Below, one piece after another: positions 23,955 to 34,735 of a stretch of DNA of 64,000 bases. Each line of letters begins with the position of its first letter. The stretch's first letter is position 1. Made by a program: the position numbers and the translations under genes. The notes beneath the pieces are model-generated. The model saw only the letters and a list, made by a program, of their open reading frames with translations. It did not search any database and was not told where the DNA came from. Origin of the DNA: Phoenix dactylifera (taxonomy: Eukaryota; Streptophyta; Magnoliopsida; Arecales; Arecaceae); the NCBI RefSeq assembly GCF_009389715.1, contig NC_052394.1:22694899-22758898 (forward strand), written 5' to 3'.

Positions 23955-26084
23955 TAATCTCCTGTGGCACCGATGCGGTCAGTGTACCGGTGCTGCCGAT
24001 GGAAAGCCTGGCAAAGGTTTGGTAATTGGAACATAGCGGTGAGTTTACCGGACAGGAGCAACTGCACATGAATCAGTCAACTTGTTTGATAAAAGTCAAC
24101 ATTAACCAAAAAAATCATGTTTCTAGAATAATAGCATCCACAGGGCGAATAAATATCAAAAAAGAACATGAATAATATGATTTTGGATCCGACCTCACCT
24201 ACCGAGTTGAGGGGTTAATGTTTATATTTGGAAATATTACTGCTAGAAGATTGGCTATTTGCACCATAAAAACGTATGTAAATATGTAGCGGCGCTTCGT
24301 ATGAGATCGGTCCTTTTATCACTAATTTGAACTATTTTTGTCCACTTGGTAGATCTAACATCTCCCACTTCCCTCTTTCCGTGCAATATTATGTAAGTTC
24401 TTTTATGATGCTTTGTGACGTTCAAAAGCCACCTTCCTAAGCCTTTATATTGGAGGTGTGATGTGCTGTAGCTTGCTTGGAAGGCTGTAATGGGTTTTAT
24501 CTCCTTGTTATAAATTTTCTCTTGAATTCTTTTTCTCGCTTCTATAAAACTCCTGGCAATCATGGAATTATCTTGGAAATGCATATTTCTTCTACAAAAC
24601 CATTCATCAAGTGATCCCTTCGTCCTCTCTATTATTCATTTGCATCATGTGAATAAGCTTATGGGACTATGGATATCCATACTACATGCATTTCCTTCAT
24701 CATGTTAAGCACATTCATAGTTGTTGCTGTACTTGTCCAAGTATGAGCGATATTTTCTTTGGTAGTCATATTGTCAGGCTATATATTGATATACATATTT
24801 GATGCAGGACAGCAGAAAAAAGAGAGAGAGAGAGAAGAAGGAGAGGAGAGAAAGAAGAGAAGAGGAGGGGAGGAAGGAGAACCAGGCTTCTTACCTGGCT
24901 CTAGCCATGGCTTCATACCAGAGTTTCAGAAAAATAGAAGCTAATTCGTTCAATCATTCATCATACCCTAAACACGAATATAGACGCATATATATAGGGT
25001 CACAAAATAACAAAAGACTCCTACAAAAAAAAAAACAATCCCATAAAAGCCCTAAAATGACAATATGCAAATGAGCCCAATCGACATAAAATAAAATAAC
25101 ATAAAATCAATCCAAAATAAAATCAAACTGGCTGGATTGGCTGGACCCTGTAGCGACTATTGACCCGAGTAATGGCTGACCTGGCATCGGTGTCCGCACC
25201 AATATTGCTGTAGTTGTATCATAAGATATAGGGATTCTCTCTTCTTATATTTTTACATATGGTTGAATCACATGCATCACATGTTGTAAGTGCTATGTTG
25301 AACAAATCTAAATAAACAATGACAAAATAAGAACGGTGTAAACATTCCAAATCCATCGTTAACTGGTTGGTTCCAATATTAAATAATGGCTTCCTTCATT
25401 AGGGTCAAGAAACAATTTTACTTGTTCTTGAGAAAGAACTCATAAATTTTGAAACATGTTAAAAAATTGTTTTCCCTTAATGATTTTGTTCTAGGATGCC
25501 TAGACACATGGCCTATAACAAGGACCAGCATGATATAAAGGAACATTTGGTATTGCTAAAATGATACAAACATTGTTTATTTACTCACTTATTTTCTTGT
25601 TCTGACTTGGCATTGACTTGTCGTTGACTCATAAATTTGACCAATTCCCATGAATCACACTCACTCTATAGTGTTATGTGGTATGAAAAACATATGGGTA
25701 GCAGGATAGCAACCCCTAGCATCTCTCTTTAGCCATGATTTTATTGACGTAAGTTTGTGAATCTAGCATTTTGGTTATCATGACTCCAGTGTCCGGTCCA
25801 CCTTTTGACAAGTTTAAACTAGGTGTCCAGAGATGGGCTACCCATAAAATGTAATTGCTCCAAGGTGCTCTATAATGTCTTTGGCCTGGACTATCAAGAG
25901 TTACACTTTTTGAGGATTACATCGATCAAGTGGTTCTAACCCATGATTTTTTGCATTTAAGCGAGAGACTGGTACTACTGAGCTATTGGCTATTGCTCAG
26001 TTTGCATTAAGAGTCATAATTCTATGTTAGCCTGTGCAAACAAGTGTCGTGCATTAGTTGCAGTTCCATAGCTTGGCTTGGATC
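23955..26084. other. Duplicated non-coding DNA upstream of U3, unit 1
   Basis: This stretch has a close counterpart in unit 2 (about 34736-36880). It includes an AG-rich tract near 24825-24870 and several short open frames without known domains. Nothing here can be named. Confidence 0.5.
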
Positions 26085-26247
26085 ATAGATAGACCGGTTC
26101 AATTAATAAAACTCTTGATGTTAGTTTCGTACAACAAGAAATTTTAGAGGCATCCACTTACTTAAGAGAACTAGATTGCTTTTCTCTTATTATGTAGCTC
26201 TTTTCTGATAAATCATCAAAATCAAACTCAGACCCATGGAGCCTCAT

Positions 26248-27097
26248 GACCCGACCCATGATCCGATTCGACCAGACCCGCGTAGACCCGACCCGATCTG
26301 AATTTTAGGACCCGCGGATCCGGGTCGGGTCCTAAAATTGAACTCGAATCATTTTTTGGGTCGGGTTTGGATTTACCGAACGGATCCGATCCGACTCGAA
26401 TGGATCCGAAGAGAAAGAGAGAGAGAGAGAGAACAAAAAAAAAAAAGAAGGAAAAGTGAGGGAACACTCGACCCGTCAGGATTCTCTCTCGATCTATTAC
26501 ACTGTTGATACCTCTGGTGTCTCGGTAGCTGGTTTTTTTTTTTTTTTCCCCTTCTGTTTTTGGGCTTTTGTTTCTTTTAACGTTTGAAGGGCGAAAGTGA
26601 GGGAACACTGAACTGAATATGGGTCATGTGACAGTTTTCTGCAATGAAATTGGATTTTGGAAGACGGTCTGGGATTATTTTTTGTCCTCGTGAGTGGGGA
26701 GCTGGGAGACACCAAGTTCCGTCCAATCAGTCGTATGGATAAAAAACAGCGTGGTATGACCTTTGGCTTGTTGACCGACCTAGTTAGTCATGGGTCACCT
26801 GTTCTGACTCAAGGTCACCCATGACTTAGCAAGTCTTTCGAGTCATGGGTCGCCCAACACCTCATAATTACGATATGACCAAATTAGATTTATCCAAATT
26901 TTTTTTCAAAAACACAAGAAATTGGATCCGATTCGGATCCAAATCCGATCCGACTCAGACCCGGATCCGAATCGGACCCGACTCAACCCGATCCATTTTT
27001 CAACCGGATCGAATTTGGGTCCAAAATTAGAATCCGAACAAAAAGTCGGATTGGGTCGGGGTCACTCAGGATCCGACCCGATCTATTTGCACCCCTT
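26248..27097. repeat. GGATCCG/GACCCG-rich degenerate repeat, possible transposon
   Basis: Short words such as GACCCGACC, GGATCCGA and GGGTCGGG recur in both orientations, densest at 26230-26410 and 26925-27090. The right edge reads TTTGCACCCCT, a terminal motif I associate with dispersed plant DNA transposons whose ends read AGGGGTGCAAA. I cannot find the matching left end. Confidence 0.45.
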
Positions 27098-27313
27098 AAT
27101 ATGTCTGATCGATTCACAATAGTGTCAGTTTGTCCATGATACGAGTGACCAAATAATATTTTTAAAAAAAATTATGAAGCATCAAAATTCTAACAGGAAA
27201 ACCAAACCCTACTCACCATAACATAGAAAAAAAATCCAAGGAAAATGATATTTTTAGCAAGTGGGCGTCTCGATTTGCTTGCCAGAGGGAGATTACACCA
27301 AAACATATTTTAT

Positions 27314-27427
27314 AGGTTTGTCAGACAATCTCGGGACCACCTCATCCCCTGTGGACAAGAGATTGGAACAACGATCCTCGACAGTACCAACCCCAGGAGA
27401 TCACCACCATTAATCACGCTCTAATCC
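27314..27427 (-). pseudogene. Truncated U3 snoRNA fragment (3' half)
   Basis: The sequence matches the 3' half of the U3 genes, from the GTGATTA region through box B, box C and the box D end, with several substitutions. The 5' half with box A and the promoter is absent. The last bases read ACCTA instead of ACCCA and no strong T-run follows. It adjoins one array-like monomer in the same relative order as at the full U3 genes, so it was copied as DNA from such a locus and not from an RNA. Confidence 0.85.
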
Positions 27428-27600
27428 ACTTACTTATCTTAGATAGGCCGGTTCAAGTAATAAAATTCTTGATGTTAGTTCCCTACAACAGAAAATTTTA
27501 GAGGCATCCACTTACTTGAGAGAACTAGATTGCTTTTCTCTTATTATGTAGCTCTTTTCTGATAAATCATCAAGATCAAACTTAAACCCATGGTGCCTCA

Positions 27601-28669
27601 CGGCCGTTCTCTTCTTTGAATGAATATTATATCACTTAAGGCCAATTTGGTCATTTTTTAAATTTTTTCTGACATGACATTTAGTCTCATTTAAGTTTAT
27701 TGTTTGGCTAACATTCTGTTAAGTCATGGATTAAGTGTTGGGTAAAAACAAACCTCAAAAGGATAGATTTTTCAAACTATAGATTGTAAGTATACCCTAA
27801 TTTTAAGGGCTTCTTGTAATTTACTCATCACGTAAGGGCAATTTTGACTTTTATACGAGGTAAACAGGTTCACTAATGCGATTAATTTAACTGGATATAA
27901 GTGTAGGTTTTACAAATTAGTGGGTATAAGTATAATAAACATAAAATTCAAGAGAGTTTTTTAATTTATTCTTTTTTTATTAGTATGATTTTATTAGAGT
28001 GATTTGAGGGATCATATAACAACTGGTATCAGCGAGTAATATTTTTCTTTACTAGCATAATTTTACATCAGCCTATATTATTTTTCTTATATAAAGTTTG
28101 TATATTAGTACATATAACCTCTGAGATATACCAAATATGACGGAGCAGAAAAATAAAATCAATTTTCTCTCTCTTTTTTTTTTTTTTTTCTGTAAATATT
28201 TTAACATCATAAGAAGATGTAGTCATGAAAACTTACCTAACAGTAATATCTTATGATTAAACCCTCTCTTTCCCTCACACACACGCACACACACATGCAT
28301 GTGCACGTGCACAGCCCCGTGACATTGCAATACCATAGTCTATTCTAGTATTAAATAGTGTAACATTGCTCAGCCATATATGATGGATGGTAATAAAACT
28401 ATTTCTATGTTAAACAGACATTTACTATATTTAGCTCAATTCTTAATTGAGAGACATGAAAAATCGACCTTCCAAAGTTGAAATCGTGCTTATCAAATTA
28501 CATGAATAATAAAAAAACTTAATTAGCTCGGAGATCTAAGCCATCCATGGAATCTATCATGTGCACTACCCATGCGAAACACTAGTGAAAAAGGAGATAG
28601 ATGTAACCATGGGCTTCCAAATGAGTCATAGGTATGCCATGTAACCAAACTATTTGCAATGCAGCTTAT
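27601..28669. other. Duplicated non-coding DNA, unit 1
   Basis: AT-rich sequence with a counterpart in unit 2 (about 37060-38100), including a CA-rich microsatellite near 28277-28305. No gene is recognised. Confidence 0.5.
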
Positions 28670-29233
28670 ATTTGTGTTAAGTTGCTTATGTGCTCCCACC
28701 TCCTGACTTTCTGAAGGTGAACTTTGATGACAGTATAGGTGAGGGCTGAAGTTATAGAGGTGTGAGATTTATCATCAGAGACCACGCTGTTAGACTGATG
28801 GCGGCGGTCGGTCGGAGGATTTTTGACACATCCGTTGTGTGCGCCAAGCTCAGAGCGGCCTAGGAGGGGTTGTCTTATGCTAGGTAGGCATTGGGGGCGG
28901 ATCACATACTTCTTGAGGGGGACTCGGCTTCGGTAATCGCATGGGTCAGGAGACGGGGTCACGCCACTGAGAAGAAGCCGATGCTTAGGGACATTTGTAG
29001 ACTTTTAGGAGAGTGCAGATCTTACCAGGCTATGCATGCATGCAGGGAGGCGAACCGTGCCACCGACTGGGTTGCCTCTTTTGTGGCTCACCATGTGGGA
29101 GGATTCGTCTGGGTGGACGATGCGTCATTGCCAGAGGCCTTGGACAGTCTTTTGTTTTCTGATTTTATTAATTGCATTTATACTTGTCTAGCGCGTGAGT
29201 CGCCGTTATACCAAAAAAAAAAAAAAAAAAAAA
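28670..29233 (+). mobile_element. L1-type LINE 3' end with RNase H domain and poly(A)
   Basis: A degraded RNase H-like (RVT_3) reading frame is visible: FLKVNFDDSIG, FIIRDH, then from 28891 GADHILLEGDSASVIAWV, CREANRATDWVASFVAHH and a C-terminal SDFINCIYTC. In-frame stops occur before 28870. It ends in a 21-nt poly(A) at 29213-29233. Plant L1 elements carry this RNase H domain at the end of ORF2. The element is strongly 5'-truncated and dead, and unit 2 lacks it. A clear target-site duplication was not found. Confidence 0.8.
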
Positions 29234-29777
29234 CTAGTCATTGAGCATGAGTGTTACATATGCAGAGGCATGTTGAATTGTTTGATTTGGTCCAAGTCCA
29301 GAATCCTACAATGACGCATGCAGCGTTATCCTGGATACCGTATACAACAAGGCTGCACTAGTCGACAAGAAGAAGATAAAAGTCAGCAGAGCATGGGTTC
29401 CATGACGCCCGCAGCAAACGGCTACATTTTCCAATTTAAATTTCGAACTTCACCCGGAGATCTTGACTTCCCCGTCCCTGGTCTTACAAAGATGACAGAG
29501 CCATGCGAATTCCTTCCGTTGGAGATTCCAATCCCACCACCTCCTGTCCCCTCTGGATCTCCAGTCCACCGTTCGATCCCTCCTCCATCGCTTTCTCGCT
29601 TGCCTCATCCTACGTAATGGCATTTCAGTCCAGAGGAGTAGGTGCTAATTGTTGAATTGGTGGAGCAGTTGCCCTTGCTGTCTCTTCTCTTCTCTTGCTT
29701 ACGCGTTCTGCCCGCTAGCTGAAAGACCGTCGCTATTTTGCTGTTCTTCTGGGGAGATCGGAGACATGTCGATCGCC

Positions 29778-31302
29778 ATGGGAACCCCTTTCTTCCATGA
29801 GCTCAGGAAGCAGGCCTCCTACTTCTTCAAAGAAAAGATCCGGACCGCACGGTTGGCTCTCACCGATGTTACTCCCGCTGAATTGTAAGCTCCATCTGGT
29901 CTTTGATATGCTTTAATGTCTCTTTTTTCTTTCTTTCTTTCTTTTAAGAAAATCTTGATATCAGCCATTAGATTGCAAAGTATGTACAAATAAATTATGA
30001 TCTTTCATTGTAATTCGAAGTCACGATTCTCTATGTTTGGTGGTGCATGGAAATCTCACTAGAGCTTTAGAATCATGAAACTGAAAATTTCTACCTTGAG
30101 AAGAGGTCTTTTTTTCTTTCTTTCAGATTCATGTTTGATCCTTTCAGTATGATCTTTAACCTCGAAGTAAAGACTGCCCGAAAAATCTACTCTTGAAATC
30201 CAGAGTTTTTTAGCTCCAGGGTACAATAAAGACATTATTTTGAAATTAAACCTCCAAGTGCGGCATTAGATTCAAGATTTTAGATCATTTATTGGTTGTG
30301 ACATTGATCTTGGTTGTAGGCTGACAGAAGAAGCAACAAATGGGAATCCATGGGCACCAGACGCGAGGACAATGGGTTTCATATCACGGGCGGCATTCGA
30401 GATCGATGACTACTGGAGAATTGTGGAGATCCTGCATAAGAGGTTAGCAGGTTCATCATGGTTTCGATGGTGTTCTGATTTGGTAGTTTCTGTGGATCCG
30501 TGTTCTGAGAGGTTTATCGACCTTTTGTCGTCGAATTAGGTTGGCCAAATTTGATAGGAAGCACTGGAGGGAGCCTTACAAGGCCTTGATACTTTTGGAG
30601 CATCTTCTAACTCATGGACCTGAGAGCACCGCAGAGGAGTTTCAGAGCGACAAGGAAGTTATCCAAGAAATGGAAAACTTTCAGTTCATTGATGAAAGAG
30701 GGTGAGAAATGAGGACTCATCATTTAGATTCGGTATTGTTTTGCGAGGTACCATAATCCCATTTTCAGATATGGATGTTTGAATTGACTTGCAGGTTTAA
30801 CTGGGGACTGACTGTGAGAAAGAAATCAGAGAGGGTGTTGAAGCTGCTTGAGAAAGGGCCAGTTCTTACAGAAGAGCGGGACCAGGCTCGAAGAATTACT
30901 CGTGGAATTCAGGGATTTGGTAGCTTCAATCTAAGTTGGTCATCCACCAATAAGAATGGCATCGAACAGGCTTCGAATTGTTATGGGAGAAGTAATTCGC
31001 ACTACGAAGGTTACAGCCAGCAGGAAGACATAGTCCCTGATAGCCAAAAGGAGAATTTAAGTCCGGATGATCGGCTTGATTTGCAGATGAACAAGAAAAC
31101 TGAATCAGGAGAGAGACTGATGAAGGAGAATTCAGTGGACAAGAGTTTGCCAAAAAAGGGCCTTCCTCCGAGGGAATCAAGACCACTTTTGACTTGTCAA
31201 GAAGGGATGAAAAATGAATTCCAGAGAGAAGACCACCCATTTAACAAACTTGAATATCAAAGCATGGAGTCAAGGCTTCTTTTAAGTCGGAATTCAGTCT
31301 GA
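29778..31302 (+). CDS. ENTH-domain protein (epsin-like), unit 1 copy
   Basis: Exons 29778-29884, 30320-30442, 30540-30701 and 30795-31302 join in frame to 299 residues with GT/AG borders. The ENTH domain fills about residues 1-150: MGTPFFHELRKQASYFFKEK, LALTDVTPAELLTEEATNGNPW, ISRAAFEIDDYWRIVEILHKR, ALILLEHLLTHGPES and FNWGLTVRKKSERVLKLL. A hydrophilic tail rich in Lys, Glu, Ser and Gln follows. ENTH domains bind phosphoinositides and help form clathrin-coated vesicles; the plant small-ENTH family is similar in length. An upstream in-frame ATG at 29766 exists, but in the duplicate copy it is ACG, so MGTPFF is the better start. The gene appears intact. Confidence 0.9.
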
Positions 31303-32775
31303 TCTTCCTGAAGAAATTTGGGGCACGAGGCTACAGAGTGAAAACTAGCAGCATCTGAGGTTGTTTGACCAGATCTCTCGCAACAGCCTATTGTTCTTTT
31401 GTTTTCTATAGTGATTCTATCCAACTCCTCAGCTAGAGCTATGATATGAGGCCATGATATGTCACCACCTATCGAGAGTTTGATGCAGGATTGCCATCTT
31501 GAGCTTTGCAAGTAGACGTCGTGTCTGCAAAATTACTACTATAGCTTAGCATTATATGTGGTGATCATGTCCCTGAAGTTTGTGTAGCCCTTGGGTTTGT
31601 TATCTGTAGAAAGGAGTGAACAATGTATTGATACGAAAATATGTGAATGATGATAACATGCTTTGTGCTTGCCAGTGCATTGGTTAGAAAGCTAGTTGGC
31701 TTAGAAAGCTAGTACTTGGGATGATGAACATAGTTTTCTTATGATCATTTGTTAGCCTACTGAAATAGAGCTTTTAAGTATCAGATCATCAAAATATACG
31801 AACGGAAAAATAGTAAAGACTAAAAGCAATGCTAGTTGGGAAATTGAAGAGCCAAGCAGCAGAGTAACGATAGAATGTCATTTTATCATATGTTGTGAAG
31901 AAAGCTAAGTTGAGGCACTATATCCATAGAATCGAAGTGTTTAAAAAAATAAAGTCACATGGCATACATAAGTGCTGCATGATTCATTAATTTAAGCAAA
32001 ACCTGGTTCTCGGTACTTAAAGATCAGAATAAAAAGGCATAGATAACTACAGTGATAATGCTCTGCTTAAAAAACTAAGCATAAATAATGCAATTTAAAT
32101 TCTGCAGGCTTATGCTTAAGGAAATAATCGTGTTCGACAGGCCACGTCTTTTGCTTGCATATTAATCTGACCTTGCAAGCATGTCGGGGAAGATAAGTCA
32201 GCTTACAGGTAGCTAATATTAAAGTTAATCATAAATATCTTAACCCCATACTCATGCAGCCATAGGCAGGACAAAGTAAGAATATTGTCACCATGAAGAT
32301 ATCTGCAACCACAAAAAAACTCACCAAGGTAGGTCATATAGTATAAAGCTGATCAGAGGGTGAAATCCAGAAATGTATGGTATGATATCTGATAAGTAGT
32401 GCTGGGATGATAAGAGCACAAGCTATGAAGAGCAAAGATATTCTTTATTTCCCTGCAAATTAAACAAGGGAAGTCACCAGATTAAAATTCAGAAAATCAA
32501 GATAGAAGAATGTGGGGACCTTCAGGGAAGGCCTAAGATGCTGATGAAGGAAAACTCACAAGTGAACACAGTGAGGATAGAAGGGTTTATCAATATCCAC
32601 TGAACTAAGATGACCGTGTGAGGTGATGCCAATTGTCTGCAAGAATATAGGAAGAGGAATGCTGCATGGACCGACTGAATTATTTAGACCATACTATAAA
32701 CTAATAAACACTACCTTGAAAGAAGACTATCATAAAAAAATGCAACAAATGATTATGTTGATTCATGTTGTATAT
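31303..32775. other. ENTH 3' region, unit 1
   Basis: 3' UTR and downstream DNA with a close counterpart at 41117-42535. No gene is seen. The last bases form the junction with unit 2. Confidence 0.5.
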
Positions 32776-33703
32776 TATAACATGAATTATTTAGCTCCCC
32801 TACCCCCCGGGCCCCTCTGCAATCCGGCTCTAGAGAATTATAAGACACTTCCATTTTTTCAAGAGTAAATGGTAGGTCTCTCCTAAGGTATGTTCTTATG
32901 GGACACAATCATAGATCAAGTGGTCTTGGTGGGCTTCAACTCAAAAGTCATCCGACAACTTATATATATATTGAGCTCTTTCTCGGCATTTCTTGGCAAA
33001 CAGCCTTTATTTTTCCTTCCTGCATGCCTTCAAGTAGCATTCTAACATTCTTTGATAGAATGAAGGAAGAATAAAAATATTAAAAAAGCATTCTTTTCTT
33101 TGTTTTTTTGACAAAACCAGTGGGATATTTTTTAGCAGCAGGAGGCTTGTCAACAAGCCTGTTGTCTATACTCCTAGTCCAATTTCACAACTTGATATAT
33201 ATAGGGTGGTTTAGGGGGGTAAATTAGTGGGCAAACTGGAGGAATTCATAAAGATATCAATTACCCATGTCAAGGATATATTCAGATAACACGATGTTAA
33301 TATTCACATCATGAGCATTTCGGACTTTGTGGAATTCTGTATCTTTTCGTTCATAATTCTACTTTTAAACTTCAAAACTAATTTGAGGTTTGTAAAGGGG
33401 ATAATACCATCCCGTGTGTGAAGAAACCATGTCCGTTTTCCTAAGTTGTTATGCAGATTAATTACAAACTCTATCTTGTCCATCGCTGACAATTTATAAA
33501 ATCCTTAGCCATTCATCAACAAGGAACAGAATATCACTCAAATTTTGCAAGCACCCAACATCTTCTCTTCTTTAAAGACAACCATCATCCCTAGCTTTAA
33601 CGTAGCAAATAAACCCTTTCAAAATCTTAAAATTCTAAATATATTGCATCAAAATCATTAATCTTGCTACAGTAATTAACCAAATTGCAGATGGCACTAG
33701 ACC

Positions 33704-33930
33704 TTAGAATCCTAATTAACGATATAAATCAGAAAAGGATACTTGAGTATAAAGATTCAAAATTTGAGGTTAAGTACCATAGTCCGAAACATATATATTT
33801 AACCGGCTCACATTAGCGCCAATTTGTCCACGATACAAAGTGACCTTAGAACCCTAGTTAACGATATAAATCAGAAAAGGATACTCGAGTATAAAGATTC
33901 AAAATTTGATTTCAAGTACCATAGTCCGAA
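33704..33930. repeat. Local ~140-bp duplication at the array edge, unit 2
   Basis: The stretch holding ACCTTAGAA...GATATAAATCAGAAAAGGATACT at 33704-33788 recurs at about 33845-33930, together with one array core. Unit 1 has it once (about 22374-22458). This marks unequal exchange at the array edge in unit 2. Confidence 0.75.
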
Positions 33931-34330
33931 ACATATATATTTGACTGGTTCATAGTAGCGCCAATTTGTCCACGACACGAATGATCAAATAATAGTTACA
34001 AAAATTCGTGAAGCATCAAAATTCTAGTATTTCAAGAAAATCAAATCCTACTTATTATAAAAAAAAACTAAGAAAAATGGTATTTTCGAGTTTGAACGGT
34101 TCACGTTAGCGCCAATTTGTCCACGATACGAGTGACGAAATAACACTTCAAAAAAAATCCATGAAGCATCAAATTCCTAACATTTCAAAAAAACCAAATC
34201 CAACTCACCATAAAAATAAGAAAAAAATTTAAAAAACTAATTTTTAAAATATATATATATAGCCGATTCATATTAGCACCAATTTGTCTACGACACGAGT
34301 AACCAAATAATATATATATAAAAAAAAAAA
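33785..34330. repeat. Array of four ~166-bp monomers, unit 2
   Basis: The AGCGCCAATTTGTCCA core recurs near 33816, 33958, 34109 and 34276, with less regular spacing (142, 151 and 167 bp) than in unit 1. It again lies on the 3' side of a U3 gene. Confidence 0.88.
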
Positions 34331-34439
34331 AAGCTGTGGAGCATCGAAATTCCAGCATTTCAAGGAAATCAAACTCTACTCACCATAAGGTAGAGAAAAA
34401 AATCCCGCCTCGATTTGCTTGCCTAAGAGAGATTACACC

Positions 34440-34447
34440 AAAAAAAA
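34440..34447 (-). terminator. Pol III-type T-run terminator of U3 gene, unit 2
   Basis: Eight T residues on the minus strand lie four bases beyond the U3 3' end. Confidence 0.75.
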
Positions 34448-34451
34448 TTTA

Positions 34452-34670
34452 TGGGTCTGTTCTGTCAGACAACCTCGGGACCACCCCATCCCCTGCGAAC
34501 AAGAGACAGGCACGATCCTCGATAGTACCGATCTCCGAAAGATCGCCACCGTTAATCACGCTCGAATCCCGAGGTTACCGTCATCCACCAGACTGTGTTG
34601 CCCGTCTCCTTTGCAATCAAGGACACGATCGTACGAACCTATAGAACAGATCCTGTTCAAGTAAGGTCGT
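34452..34670 (-). ncRNA. U3 small nucleolar RNA, unit 2 copy
   Basis: This is a full-length 219-nt U3 on the minus strand. It starts ACGACCTTACTTGAACAGG, with box A region GATCTGTTCTATAGG, a GGATGACGG C'-like region, GTACTATCGAGGATCG (box B), GGGGATGGGGTGGTC (box C) and GTCTGACAG (box D). It fits the plant consensus I remember better than the unit 1 copy in the 5' half. A 5-base duplication follows box D close to the 3' end (CTGACAGAACAGACCCA), which could affect 3'-end formation. The promoter and terminator are both present. Confidence 0.93.
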
Positions 34671-34700
34671 GGCATAAAGCGTCGAAAATCGCTAATTAAA

Positions 34701-34735
34701 TTAAATGTTATTTATTCTTCTAGACGATGTGGGAC
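34701..34735 (-). promoter_or_regulatory. USE plus TATA-like promoter of U3 gene, unit 2
   Basis: USE GTCCCACATCG lies at 34725-34735 on the minus strand and a TATA-like CATTTAA at 34701-34707, 31 bp before the U3 5' end. The spacing is the same pol III type as in unit 1. Confidence 0.85.

Larger units (their letters stand above)
26085..27600. repeat. Unit 1-specific segment flanked by ~160-bp direct repeats
   Basis: The ~160 bp at about 26085-26247 recur at about 27445-27600. Unit 2 has only one copy of this sequence (about 36893-37060). Between the repeats lie a GACCC/GGATCC-rich stretch, one array-like monomer (about 27098-27260) and a U3 3' fragment. The gain therefore happened in unit 1 after the large duplication, or was lost from unit 2. 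Confidence 0.8.
21447..32775 (+). repeat. Tandem segmental duplication, unit 1 (~11.3 kb)
   Basis: The sequence from about 21447 recurs in the same order and orientation from about 32776. Both units begin with an ATTATTTA...CTCCCC...CCGGGCCCCTCTGC motif, and both end near GATTATGTTGATTCATG. Unit 1 contains the ~166 bp array, U3 gene, an extra 1.36 kb segment, an L1 3' end and an intact ENTH gene. By eye the copies differ by a few percent in non-coding DNA and less in exons. Confidence 0.92.

Noticed and set aside
24255-24584. 109-codon minus-strand frame with a partial counterpart at 34982-35206
   Set aside because: The frame is not kept at full length in unit 2 and has no recognisable domain.
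29318-29617. 99-codon plus-strand frame upstream of the ENTH gene
   Set aside because: It lies in the probable promoter or leader, is only partly present in unit 2 and has no domain.
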